Positions 22,123-32,404 of a stretch of 64,000 nt of DNA are shown here, piece by piece. Position 1 is the first letter of the stretch; each line of letters opens with the position of its first letter. This stretch comes from Asterionellopsis glacialis. Lineage: Eukaryota; Bacillariophyta; Plagiogrammaphyceae; Rhaphoneidales; Asterionellopsidaceae. The notes below the pieces were generated by a model that saw only the letters and a program-made list of their open reading frames with translations, was not told the origin of the DNA and made no database searches. The translations under genes and the position numbers were made by a program. The stretch is from positions 1 to 64,000 of the forward strand of contig WKLE02000702.1 in assembly GCA_014885115.2 (NCBI GenBank). Direction: 5' to 3'.

Positions 22123-23085
22123 ATGTCTCCAAAATCCACGAGTAAAATGAACCCTTACTTACCTTTCACTTTCGACAAGATGTCAGAAGTAAATTACATC
22201 CTTGTCATGCTCGTGCTTTTCGTTGTATTCTTTTCGTCAGTAGCAACCGCAGCTTACATCAATACCACTCCATCGGGAGGTGCAGGTAAACAAGTCCCAA
22301 CCACAGTCGGAGAACCAAACTTTCACAACATTCTCGAACAAGTCGGAAAAACAACTCTTCGTCCAGGAGGGAGTCAAGCTACTCAAAAATTACAAAAGTG
22401 GGCCAATCTTACTACTGAATCGAGAGTCTTGGAATTGTCCTCTGGCTTGGGGAAATCAGGTATTATGCTTGCAGAAACCTATGGATGTAAAGTTCTATTG
22501 ACTGATAAAGATAATAATCGTCTTGAAAAGGCATCACATACGGTGAAACTCAAGGGACTTGATAATCTCATAACAATTCAAAACCTTGATATGTTCGAAC
22601 TTGACCGTAGTGCTTCTGCACTAGGTTTCAGAGAACAACCCTTTGATTGTGCCATGATGGAAGCATCCTTCACTCATTTTCCAACAGAGAAGAAACAACA
22701 GCTTATGAAAAGCATTGCAAGTCATGCCAATCAATATTTACTTCATGAAGTTTGTATTAAAAAGGAAGATCCACAAATCGCTCAAACGGTAAAAAGAGAT
22801 ATGGAAAAGGTGTTGAACATTGGATTTTATCCTGAAACTTTAACTTCCTGGCGTTCAATCCTTGAAAATGCTGGATTTGTTGTTGACAATGTGGAGGTTG
22901 GAGACCTTCAAGTCCTTAATTCTAGTAGTATTTTGAAGGACGAAGGATTCTTAGGAATGCTTCATATTGTTAAGAAAATTGTGTCTCAGCCGTACCTTCG
23001 ATCACGTGTAATAGCAACTAGGGAAGCTATTGGATCTCATAAGAAAGACTTGGGTTATGTCATCATGAGAGCAACGAAACGGTAA
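22123..23085 (+). CDS. SAM-dependent class I methyltransferase with signal anchor
   Basis: A single exon of 320 residues. A hydrophobic segment near residues 24-45 (YILVMLVLFVVFFSSVATAA) suggests a signal peptide or anchor. The third in-frame ATG (22180) would place it right at the N-terminus. The catalytic fold has motif I (RVLELSSGLGKSGI, about 101-114), the acidic end of strand 2 (VLLTDKDNNR), AMMEASFTHFP and FYPETLTSWRSILENAGF. The lead PGGSQATQKLQKWANL is typical of bacterial UbiE-like small-molecule methyltransferases, so transfer from bacteria is possible. The substrate is unknown. It converges on the remains of a GST-like gene 245 bp downstream. A second, decayed copy of its 3' end lies at 26138. 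Confidence 0.85.
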   Translation: MSPKSTSKMNPYLPFTFDKMSEVNYILVMLVLFVVFFSSVATAAYINTTPSGGAGKQVPTTVGEPNFHNILEQVGKTTLRPGGSQATQKLQKWANLTTESRVLELSSGLGKSGIMLAETYGCKVLLTDKDNNRLEKASHTVKLKGLDNLITIQNLDMFELDRSASALGFREQPFDCAMMEASFTHFPTEKKQQLMKSIASHANQYLLHEVCIKKEDPQIAQTVKRDMEKVLNIGFYPETLTSWRSILENAGFVVDNVEVGDLQVLNSSSILKDEGFLGMLHIVKKIVSQPYLRSRVIATREAIGSHKKDLGYVIMRATKR

Positions 23086-23330
23086 TCTCGCACTTGATAA
23101 TGTATTATACAAAAGCAGCCAAGGTATCTATTATAAATCTATATTCTCTATTACTCTACTAAATCAACCAGAATAAAACATGTTTAAGTCATCAACTAGC
23201 ATTTTCTGAACTTTTCGGGTGTTGCTTTGATAATTTTACATGGTCGTGCAATAAATTTAAGTTAAAAAAAAACTACTTTCTTGATCGTACTCTATAAATC
23301 TTTTTTCTGTGTTTGCAACCTATTTTTAAC

Positions 23331-23462
23331 AAGAACGTCGATTGCCTAATTCAAAGGTACTCGCAATGGTCTACCAGATACAAGAGGAAAGTCACGAGGG
23401 ACACTCACACGATCACGAACATATGCAAGACTAGAAATAAATCCAGATGTAATCGAAGCGAC
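23331..23462 (-). pseudogene. 3' remnant of the GST-like gene
   Basis: The minus strand reads FISSLAYVRDRVSVPRDF, then PLVSGRPLRVPLN, an in-frame TAG, and AIDVL. The intact gene at 26277-28237 ends with the same peptide series (SSLAYVRDRVGVPRDL, LNWAIDVLA). The Trp codon TGG has become TAG. Nothing of the 5' exons is found next to it. This is a decayed copy, not an exon. Confidence 0.88.
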
Positions 23463-23497
23463 CGATTATAAGATTATTGATCAGGTTGAGCAAGAGT

Positions 23498-24334
23498 CTA
23501 CATTTTATCTCTTTTGTAAATCATAAATAGACCAAAAGTAGTTCCACGAAACTCAGCTTCCATCAAATGGTCACCCAAACGTTCGTAACGAAACCCAGCT
23601 TCTTTTAACATATGAAAGAATTTAGGCTTAGTATCATGCATTGTGATGCCCAGTAAAAATACAGTCTTGCTATGGCAAAACTTCTCCAGCGTGCTAATTA
23701 ATGGACTGTACAATTCTTCTCGATACGCTAAGTCAGATCCAAAAATGAAGTCAAATTTCCTGTTGCTGTTCATTACAGTAGATGTGGGACTACACGCAGT
23801 TGTTATTTTGGATGCTTCGGCAGTATCATTATCATCGTTTGTGATACTCTTCATTGCATCATTATTGTTGTTGTTTTGGTTGTCATCACTGTTGTTGTCA
23901 TCCAAAAATTCACCCCAACGATGTTCCAATACAGAAATTTTTGGTCGTACATTATTCGCCATATCCTGGACAATATGAGAATTCTTTGCAAGAGTGTCTT
24001 GCATTAATTTTAAATGATCGTCACCTGTATCTGTGATTGCAAGTTCGCCAATCAAATCTCTTGCCAATGCTAAAAAACACATGGATAAAAAACCATTACC
24101 ACTTCCCAGTTCTAGCACAGACAACTTTTTGGACGAAAGTCGACGTAACGATCGACGTACATCCATAGCACTTGATTGAAAATACTTTGCCAGAGCTAAT
24201 CCTGTACTCCAAAGTCCACCACCAATACCTGCCTGCCAATCTTCATCAAAGTATACAGGTACACCATGAATTGTCAAAAAAGGTTCTTCACCTTCACATG
24301 GACTTTCTGATATTGTTTGAATACATTCCGTCAT
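23498..24334 (-). CDS. METTL21/METTL23-like methyltransferase
   Basis: A single exon of 278 residues belonging to the Methyltransf_16 (FAM119/METTL21) group. It shows GLWSTGLALAKYF before motif I, LSVLELGSGNGFLSMCFLA (SAM binding, about 73-91), the post-motif LAITDTGDDHLKLMQDTL, an Asn/Asp-rich insertion (about 145-185), and FDFIFGSDLAYREELYSPL, which contains the family DxxY-type motif (D-L-A-Y). Members methylate lysine (chaperones, elongation factors) or histidine in proteins. The target here cannot be told. There is no targeting signal, so cytosol or nucleus is likely. It lies between the two copies of the duplicated methyltransferase/GST pair. Confidence 0.88.
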   Translation of the reverse strand: MTECIQTISESPCEGEEPFLTIHGVPVYFDEDWQAGIGGGLWSTGLALAKYFQSSAMDVRRSLRRLSSKKLSVLELGSGNGFLSMCFLALARDLIGELAITDTGDDHLKLMQDTLAKNSHIVQDMANNVRPKISVLEHRWGEFLDDNNSDDNQNNNNNDAMKSITNDDNDTAEASKITTACSPTSTVMNSNRKFDFIFGSDLAYREELYSPLISTLEKFCHSKTVFLLGITMHDTKPKFFHMLKEAGFRYERLGDHLMEAEFRGTTFGLFMIYKRDKM

Positions 24335-24876
24335 GCTCTTCTCAATATATTATTAACTTCTGATGATATTTTGTCTTATAAGAAAGGAAGCTGTTTATAG
24401 AACAGGATGATCTCGATGTTGGCGATTGTGATGTAGCTGTGGAGAACTGATGATAAAACTGTCAAAGGTGTCAGATCAAGAGAGTCATCCGATGGCAGAG
24501 CAAACTTTGTTCTTTCCCCTCTCTAGAGAGAGACAAGAGAGACTTGTCTCGGGGGTATCTATCTTGGAGTTCGTGGGGTTGTTGACAAGAGTGTGCGTCT
24601 GAAGCGCGTCTATCAGAGAAAACTCCCGCCGTGGGGATTTTGAGCTTGATTCTCTACACCAATCAAAATTCAAATTCGACTCTAATACTCTTTTTTATCT
24701 CCGTTGCTCAAGGATTAATTACGTCAATGTGACCTCAATTATTGTACAGTAATACTTATTATCGGCGAATTCTATTAATATCGATTGATTGCGGCGCCTG
24801 CGCAAAGAACCACAACAGAGAGATCATAGAGTGTCTAATATATGAAATATTCACATATCTTGCATACCACAATTAA
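24335..24876. other. intergenic stretch
   Basis: There is no supported gene. CTCTCTAGAGAG lies near 24519-24531, about 190 bp upstream of the METTL21-like start, and an ACGTCA half-site lies at 24721. Confidence 0.5.
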
Positions 24877-25823
24877 ATTTATATTACATCTTATGTATGT
24901 AAGGTCACCATTACAGTTTTTCAAATTTATGATCGAACAAACCCCGTCACTTTTGATTTTCTTGTTGATGAGAATGGCCAATGGGCCGAGCGCGACGACG
25001 TATTCATCAAATACTATACACAGATACCCAATACAATCCACGGGGCGAATTGGGGCAACATAACTGGAAAGCTCAAGTCAGTAGGTTTTGGGAGGGGCTC
25101 GGCCAATATGGGACCCGAGGTTGGCATTGGATGGACGATGGGCGATGAGTATCCTCAAGAGGTTTTCTTGATCAAGATTGCTTGGGGTGGAAAGAGCCTC
25201 TCTGTGGACTTTCATCCACCAAGCTCTGGTATGAATACAATGGCATTTCCAGCCTTCCGTACACGTCGGGTGGAAGCCCCGTGCCAGAGAGCGATTATGG
25301 AAAGTACTATGCTACAACGATTGCAGTGATCAACGATGCGATGAAAGAGATTAGTGATGGTGATTTTGACTCCTTAATGCCCAACCTCTCGACACGCGCA
25401 GTTTTGTCCAGACTTATATTCTTTCAGGGTTTCAACGATGTCATCTGTGAAGCATGCGTGAACGAGTACGAGTATAATCTTGCCAACTTAATCAGAGACA
25501 TCCGAATCACACAGCATGGACTAGGCATTTCAACTCTGCCTTTCGTTTTCGGTGAGCTAGGAATCAATGGTAATGAAACTGACATCATCAGGGTAAAAAA
25601 TCTTAAGCAAGCTCAAGCGAATATCACAACATACCCCGAGTTTCAAGGGAACGTCAAGATGGCTAAAACTGTCATTTATGGACACGATCCCGGCTGCTGT
25701 AATATTGAGCCACACTGTTGTCAGGGTTACCATTATTACCAACGGCCTGACACCTTCTGGTACATGGGAAAGTCAATTACTGCTTCAATGTTTGACATAC
25801 ATGCAGATATGCATTTTCCCTAA
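24877..25823 (+). pseudogene. sialate O-acetylesterase-like (SASA) carbohydrate esterase remnant
   Basis: An open frame without a good ATG reads FDFLVDENGQWAERDDVFIK, MGPEVGIGWTMGDEYPQEV, FLIKIAWGGKSLSVDFHPP and SSG. This is the middle of the SASA esterase family (WxxRDDV, GPExxxG, KxAWGGKSL, RPPSSG). Near 25225-25250 the frame must shift by one base to continue with YGKYYATTIAVINDAM, FFQGFNDV and LPFVFGELGINGNE to the stop. The 5' part with the catalytic-serine motif (GQSNM type) is missing. A TAA at 24874 closes the frame upstream. So it is 5' truncated and frameshifted. An in-frame 24-bp pseudo-intron does not repair the shift. Confidence 0.82.
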
Positions 25824-26137
25824 GGACTGAGGACTGAAGTCCTTTTTGTTCAATAGAAGTACCATGATGACCAATTTCCTGTTATTTTACCTGCCCATGA
25901 TCAAAATACCTCGGGCACGAATAGTTTCTTTATTATTTCAGGGTACAACAGTGCATGCAGGCCACTTGACCCACAGGTTATTTGGTTCTTTTTTAATTCA
26001 TTTACAATAAAAATTTGAATTTTAATAGATGTATGTTTATCCTCAAATTAACCTTAAAGTCTATCTGGTGATAAAAATAGTCAATGGCAAAACAAAAGGA
26101 GGGGTCTAAAGGCTCTTTTTGTTAATTCGAAGGTACT

Positions 26138-26215
26138 GGATTTCATAAGGAAGATATGGGCTATGTCATCATGAGAGCAATAAGAAAGTATTACGGTCAA
26201 ATAAAAATAATATAT
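26138..26215 (+). pseudogene. 3' remnant of the class I methyltransferase gene
   Basis: The plus strand reads GFHKEDMGYVIMRAIRK. The intact gene at 22123-23085 ends GSHKKDLGYVIMRATKR. The shared stretch CTATGTCATCATGAGAGCAA is almost unchanged, while flanking DNA has diverged and the stop codon is lost. It sits 60-100 bp from the stop of the intact GST-like gene, mirroring the order at 23085/23331. Confidence 0.85.
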
Positions 26216-26276
26216 TGATCGTGTTGGTAGGTAGATTCGTTTATTGCTTTTCTTTTCTATCTTCCACACCTTATTC

Positions 26277-28237
26277 CTAAGCAAGAACGTCGATTGCCCA
26301 ATTCAAATATGCTCGTAATTGTCTACCAGCTGCAAGAGGCAAGTCACGAGGGACACCCACACGATCACGAACATATGCCAAACTAGAAATCACACCTGTT
26401 GTTTGATCCTCCGGGATAGATGCCTTCAGACTTGTAGCCAACGAATCATCAGGAGTAGCAGAGTCAGCCAATAATGCCATGCAGACAATTCGAAGTGCTA
26501 CATCAACATACGGTTCAACATTACCATCTGCAGCTGCATACGGATCAGCTAATTCTGCACCGAACGTCTTACGAGGATTCCCAGCACCCATGGGTCCTCC
26601 ACGAGCAGCAAAACCTGCAACCTTCGATCCATTTCCAGCAAGTTTCCATCCCGCCATATGACGGCATGCTTTTGCCATCAAGTCCTTATCACACGACTCG
26701 TACGTTCCATCTGTGCTAGGTTCAAGTCCCATTGACTCGAGGACAGCTAATGGAAGAGGTGGTCCACGATACAATGGTTGCAAAGGGTCGTCATGTGGGA
26801 GGGGAAGAGACCAAGACCCATCCTGTAAACACGATAAAGATTCACACGGAACATAAAGCATTATGAGCAACTACCGTTGTGTGACACTGCGACGACATGG
26901 CAACAAATCAAAACATTATCGCGTCATACTTACTCGGCCCTGAATTGATCTAGAGAACTTGACGCGATCTTCTTCAAAGCCACCATCATATCCTGGCCCG
27001 TATTGAGGCGGGATGTCCATAACATGTGTGTAGTAATCACTCTTGAATGCAACGTAATTTTCCCGTTTTTCAAATGCTTCCAACCAAGCTACAAGGCCTT
27101 TTAGGTTCCACTTTGGATCACGCAAATTCAACCCCTTCCAGTAAGCACAAGAAGCAAGCATACGCTCCACATGGGATACGTAAATAAAATCAATCATTGT
27201 GGGGTGATCCTTATCGAAAAACCAAGGACCAGGAGTAGACGTCAATTCGGCATCAACCTTCTTCATACAGTCTAAAAAGCCACTCATCGCTCCTGACATT
27301 TTTCCACCACCATTTCCCTTGAGCATGTCAAACATATTCCCACCCATACGAGGTCCTTCCGGACGGAACAAAAGAGTACACCACCAACTAAAGAGTTCTC
27401 GTTCCAATCGTGCCAATTGCTGAACTCGAGAAGTACCTGCTGCATCAGTCTCTTCGGGAAGCATAGGTTTGTATCCTGCACTAGTCGGGTGCCATTGGTC
27501 AAGAAGTTCCATAATAACTTGAGACTCTGTAATAACCTGAGAATTGCCGTTTCCGTCTTCAACTTCAATCGCTGGTAGGAGCCCATTGGGAACCTTCTGT
27601 AAAAATTCACGAGGTTTGTCACCATAACTACGCATTGGTACTAACCCTATTTTGATGGGTATTTCCTTTTCCTCAATTAGCAACATCGTCTTTTGGCAGT
27701 ATGGGCACCAACCGGCATGATCACGGTACAAAGTAATTTTGGGAGTTTGATCGGAATTGAAAAGTCGCAAGGTGTTTTGTACTAAGTTTCACAGTGATAA
27801 AATTATGCAACAAGTTCTTTTTTTGTGAGTACGTCGATGCAAAATATTATCTGGTTTTTCTCGTTCGGATACAAAAAAGGACAGAATATGTATGTAAAAA
27901 ATGAAATAATGTTGAATAAAATTAACGTACCGTGGGCTGATCCCTTTCCTTGTTGACGAGATTTAACTTCCTGTTCTAGGGCACTTCCCACCTGGGTTTC
28001 GAACGATTTCGATTTCACATCGTCCCACGACGGAACCAATATAGCTGCTGACGGTGTCGACATGGAGAGATTAGTCCCAGAGAGTGACTTACGTGTTGTC
28101 GAAGAAAATGACGACGACGAAGGGTTGATAGTGGATGGTGAACCGTTACTGATTTGATTGCTCAACCCTGTTGGTAGAAAAGCGTTCGCACCAGCAACGA
28201 CCCGCAATGCTAGAACTGTTTGAAGTACGTTCCGCAT
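26277..28237 (-). CDS. plastid-targeted glutathione S-transferase-like protein, three exons
   Basis: Exons are 28237-27931, 27781-26934 and 26822-26277. The introns are 149 and 111 bp, with GTACGT and GTAAGT donors and phases 1 and 0. The spliced product has about 566 residues. The N-terminus is a secretory signal ending ANA|FLP, the diatom plastid motif with Phe at +1, so plastid import is predicted. A thioredoxin-like GST N-domain follows (ITLYRDHAGWCPYCQKTMLL, with CPYC near 125; then VPNGLLPAIEV and VITESQVIMELL). An alpha-helical C-domain (LARLERELFSWWCTLLFRP, FFDKDHPTMIDFIYVSHVER) is next. A further 180-residue tail (DGSWSLPLPHDDP to LNWAIDVLA) is unusual for GSTs and may be specific to algal members. 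A glutathione-dependent redox or conjugation role is likely. Confidence 0.88.
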
Positions 28238-28980
28238 TCGAAATATGAACTAATGCTGCGTGAAGATGGTGTTATCTTCTTGTCCTCAATAGAATGAACG
28301 AGTAAATTGTTGAGGTAAAAAAGAGGTGATGAGATCCCGAGCAAGATGGGGTTTGACACTGATTTGACATTGTGAGCATGGTGAGAAAGAAAAACCACGT
28401 ACGAGTTGTGCTCATGTCAGAGATTATCCCTATTGTACTTACTTACTGGGATTTATTATTGCTCTACTTTTTAGAGAGGGTTAGAGACTTAAACACTCCC
28501 AAACGTTTTAACTTCCAGCGCAGTTAGATATTCAGACCGGTCCCTGCTGGCTTATTTTAGTGGGACTGAAAATACTCTGAAAATCTATGAGGGTTCCATT
28601 GTTACTGGTTTTCTACGAAAAAAATAGTATGTAGCTACGTATCAGTGTCCTCACTCGTAGACAGCTCTACCAGGTAAACTAAGGTATATAAAATAAATAG
28701 GGGTACCGGTGGTATGTACAGTACGACTACCAGGTACATGTGCACTAAGGATAGGCCTCTCTATTATTCGTAAGACCTCTTGAGTCCGCATTCTCTGCAT
28801 GCAGCAATAACAGGCCCAATAACAACGGTAGAAGGGCATCACAACACATTCTCACGCTCTCGGTGTTTCTATGGGTTTGTGCAGTTTTCAAAACAAAAAA
28901 ACTCCCAAGCTCAACACGAGCGAGGCGTCCTCTAGTAGATCAAGCGTGAATGAAGCATAGAAGGCGCTTGTGCTTGAAAG
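28238..28980. other. divergent intergenic region with GTAC palindromes
   Basis: There is no gene. At about 28665-28740 the motifs TACCAGGTA, GGTACCGGT and TACCAGGTAC occur, upstream of the FYVE/RING gene. Confidence 0.55.
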
Positions 28981-31900
28981 ATGGCGAACGCAACGCCGCG
29001 TGTGGAGCGTAACATTATTGATGCAAATGACGTTCAAGATTTGATTGCCATGGAACACTACGGACAGTCACGGTCACCTGCAACAGTAGAAGATGAGCCT
29101 GACCTCGCTTTTTCAAGTGGAAGCGATCAGGGTGAAGATACTCGTGATATAGAATCCCTCTCCCCGCCAGTGCGAAGACGCAACATCCCTGGTGAGGTTA
29201 TCCAGGCTTCTTTTTCGATGAGTCGCCTACCCTTGACAGCTGAGGAAGTTTTGGAGGCTTCACTGTCGTACCGTAGAATTCCATCCCCTGGAACAGATAT
29301 TGATGGTGACATGGAATTGTATCCATCGGCTGACACGATTGAGAACTCTCTGGAAGACGATTTGCTTGACGAAATTCAAAGCGAAATACCACATGGAATC
29401 GCAGAACCCGTGCAAACGAATGAGCATGACCGTAATGCCAGCTCAAACCATGCTGGCCAGGTGGATCCAGGTTCTGTTCACGGTCAAATGGTGGCTGTTC
29501 AAACCGTTGAGGAAGAGACCACTACAACTCCTACAAATTTAGTACATGTGGAAACTGTGGAAAATGATGACACTGAAAGTAATATACAAGATGCTGTCCT
29601 AGCAACTGCAACCGCTGCAGCTTCCGCAAATGTGGTAGAATGCGAATGGACCGAAGAAATCGACGAAAAGATAGCAGCAGCAATGGGATTTACAGGAGAG
29701 ATGGCTGCAACCGCAAATAACAACGAAGAGGAGGCAGATATTGTTGGATTAGAAAATGAGGTTTATCATTCGGATACCTCACGAGGAGATGCACATGCAA
29801 CCTTTGTTGGGAGTGATTATCATCATCGGGCTATTAGTCCGTTCGTGGCAGAACACCATAATGATATTGAAGAGTATCAAGCTACAACAATTGGGGTACC
29901 CGGTAACGCTGACGCGAATCACCAACCTACTTCTATTGATTCCACTCAAGCTATCGCTCACCGGGGTGAGGAAGCTACAGTTGTAGCAATAACCCAAGAA
30001 GAAGTTCACCCTGCGGACTTTGATCCGGGTGAGGCCGAAGCGATACTTGACTATACATTCCCTTCATCCACGCCTGCCCAACCAAACCAAAGAAGTCCGA
30101 TGACACCTCGGCAATGCCTTGACGAACAAGCACCATTTGTTTACAACCCAAACGATATGTCAAACATTGTCACCCCTGGTGAAGAAGCTACTGTGGTGGC
30201 AATTACTGAAGAAGATGTCCACCCCGCTGACTTTGAGCTGGGTGAGGCAGAAGCTACACTGGATCATACCTTTCCTGCAGCTGTACCATCGGATCCTCCT
30301 GCAGTTGTTGCAAGTGCGTCTTTCTCTTCCCCTTCCGGAGATTCAGCAGACTTACAAGCAACAATAGTGACTTTACCAGAAGACAATGGTCTCGTGCAGA
30401 ATAGTATGGATGCTCCTAGCAGTGCGACTCAGTTCATTCCTACTGAACAACCCCCAATGGCAGCCACGCTAGTAGATCCTATTTCGGCTAATTCAGATAC
30501 CACAGGTGTTGCTTGCGAGAGAGAAGCTACTGTTGTTGAAATAACTGAAGACGTGCACCCCGTCAGTCTTGTTGAAAATGAGGCAAGGGCCACATTGCTT
30601 GAGAGGGACTATACAACTGCGAGGTCTTCCCGGATAGGGTCAGCAGGGCGACCTGTTTCTGCTCCAACTTTACCTGTAGAAAACCCATTCATAGAACATT
30701 CCGGCACTCGTACATCATCTGCTCTGTCTGCTGAGGCTTTGGCGGCTCTAGATGCCGATGAAGAAAGGCGGTGGCTAGACATTGCACCAGCATCTGTTAC
30801 TGATGAAAGCGGCAATCCAAACATACCGATGATAAGACCGCCTTCTATGGCACAAACGCAGTATGTCGAGCATCAGAATAATCTTCCCTTCTTAAATCAA
30901 GATATTCCCGGTATCAGATCTGAAGAAGTATTTCCTGCCTCCGCCGCTGAGCTCCTTGGGCCTTCACGTTCACTCGATCAATACGATCAAGTGATTCCTG
31001 GAGTACCCGCTCCATCTGCACCGACTGAATCACGAGAAGCTTCATCAACATCAGCAGCATCTAACGTTGTAAGTGAAGGAGACTATACTTCTACGAGGAG
31101 TATGCCACGACCAAATCTCCAAGCGCTGTCCAACATGGCCATCCGTAGCACAAGAGGAGTAATGGATCAGCTTTTGAAAACAAAGGCGAGCAAGGGTGTA
31201 TCGGCACCAGAATCAATTTTTCCCAGGATGCACTTGCCCTGGTCCGTCTTTCAAAATAACTCAACAGGGATGTGGGTTGCTACGGTCAACACGAATCAGA
31301 AGGCCTTGGAAAGCAACAACACTGCTGAAGCATCTCGAGCGCTGAAAGCATTTTCGGTAACGACTGAGCGTGAAGCAAAGGAAATAGCACAGCAAATGAG
31401 TCCTCCGACGATGTTGGCGTTCACGAATAACCCGGTCTGCTTTATTTGTTCTGCAAAGTTTGGTGTTTTTCGACGAGCGTGCCACTGCCGTAACTGTGGA
31501 ATTGTCATGTGTGCTAATTGCAGTACAACTTGGCCTTCGAAAATGATCCCAAATACTTACAACATTAAAAATGAGACCTGTGTGAATGTCTGCACCTCTT
31601 GCGATTGGTTAAGCACGGCGTTTCGAACTGCTCTTTTGAATGGACAGCATGATGAAGCAGTTGCCTTGTATTCTACTGGGAATGTAAACCTGGGTACTCC
31701 ATTTGCAAATGTGAAAGGTGAACTTTTTTATCCGGTCCATTGCGCTATACTTGGTGGTAAACTCAGTGTACTGAAATGGTTGGTTGAGGAACATTTTTGT
31801 TCCCTGTGGTATTCGCAGAGAAAAAATAAACGACCAGGGACATCTCAGGTTCCAATTTTAACTTCCAAGGGTAGGTCGCTCCTTACCATTGCTTTAGCCC

Positions 31901-32385
31901 AGAATGACGTAGATTGTGCTCGATATCTTGTCGTTGAAAAGGGCTACTCTATTTTTGATGAGCAAAAAGGGATGAGCATGACGACAGCAATACTCATGCT
32001 TGAAGCTGCTCTCAACAGAATTCCACCTTCAGATTCAGAGGAAACTTTCATAGAAAACAACAGAGAGATGACCAACGCAAGGTCAATTGACAGACAGAGC
32101 AGTGATACTTTTGATCGAGAAGTAGCGACTGAAATACTACGAAGCGAACAAGGAGGTGAAACTGTCGAAAGCACTCTACATAACTTTTGTGGGAACAGCG
32201 CTGACCTTTTGGATGATGTTTCAGAAACGCGTGATGATACTTGTATCATTTGCTATGATAATACTATCGACTGCGTTCTTACGCCTTGTGGTCATCAGAT
32301 TTGCTGCATGCAGTGCAGTTCCAACATGAGCACATGCCCTGTATGCACAGTTCCTTGTTCGTCTATGCGAGTTTATAAACCGTAA
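28981..32385 (+). CDS. FYVE-like / ankyrin / RING protein (probable E3 ubiquitin ligase)
   Basis: A single exon of 1134 residues. The first 780 are acidic and disordered. They hold three copies of a 34-residue motif (EEATVVAITQEEVHPADF, EEATVVAITEEDVHPADF, EATVVEITEDVHP), each followed by a GEAEA-type segment. A FYVE-like zinc finger starts near Cys820 (CFICSAKFGVFRRACHCRNC, then CANCS and CTSC). Its RRACHCRNCG differs from the classical RRHHCRxCG, so PI3P binding is not certain. Two or three ankyrin-like units follow (about 880-990; YPVHCAILGGKLSVLKWLV, LLTIALAQNDVDCARYLV). A C-terminal C3HC4 RING spans about 1088-1126 (CIIC, PCGHQICCMQC, CPVC). It is probably an endosome-linked ubiquitin ligase. 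Its stop lies 19 bp from that of the converging PPR gene. Confidence 0.87.
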   Translation: MANATPRVERNIIDANDVQDLIAMEHYGQSRSPATVEDEPDLAFSSGSDQGEDTRDIESLSPPVRRRNIPGEVIQASFSMSRLPLTAEEVLEASLSYRRIPSPGTDIDGDMELYPSADTIENSLEDDLLDEIQSEIPHGIAEPVQTNEHDRNASSNHAGQVDPGSVHGQMVAVQTVEEETTTTPTNLVHVETVENDDTESNIQDAVLATATAAASANVVECEWTEEIDEKIAAAMGFTGEMAATANNNEEEADIVGLENEVYHSDTSRGDAHATFVGSDYHHRAISPFVAEHHNDIEEYQATTIGVPGNADANHQPTSIDSTQAIAHRGEEATVVAITQEEVHPADFDPGEAEAILDYTFPSSTPAQPNQRSPMTPRQCLDEQAPFVYNPNDMSNIVTPGEEATVVAITEEDVHPADFELGEAEATLDHTFPAAVPSDPPAVVASASFSSPSGDSADLQATIVTLPEDNGLVQNSMDAPSSATQFIPTEQPPMAATLVDPISANSDTTGVACEREATVVEITEDVHPVSLVENEARATLLERDYTTARSSRIGSAGRPVSAPTLPVENPFIEHSGTRTSSALSAEALAALDADEERRWLDIAPASVTDESGNPNIPMIRPPSMAQTQYVEHQNNLPFLNQDIPGIRSEEVFPASAAELLGPSRSLDQYDQVIPGVPAPSAPTESREASSTSAASNVVSEGDYTSTRSMPRPNLQALSNMAIRSTRGVMDQLLKTKASKGVSAPESIFPRMHLPWSVFQNNSTGMWVATVNTNQKALESNNTAEASRALKAFSVTTEREAKEIAQQMSPPTMLAFTNNPVCFICSAKFGVFRRACHCRNCGIVMCANCSTTWPSKMIPNTYNIKNETCVNVCTSCDWLSTAFRTALLNGQHDEAVALYSTGNVNLGTPFANVKGELFYPVHCAILGGKLSVLKWLVEEHFCSLWYSQRKNKRPGTSQVPILTSKGRSLLTIALAQNDVDCARYLVVEKGYSIFDEQKGMSMTTAILMLEAALNRIPPSDSEETFIENNREMTNARSIDRQSSDTFDREVATEILRSEQGGETVESTLHNFCGNSADLLDDVSETRDDTCIICYDNTIDCVLTPCGHQICCMQCSSNMSTCPVCTVPCSSMRVYKP

Positions 32386-32404
32386 TAAATACTAGCTTTC
32401 TAAA

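Noticed and set aside
25237..25260. A 24-bp intron with GT and CAG ends in the esterase relic
   Set aside because: It is too short, and its removal keeps the frame, so it would not cure the frameshift.
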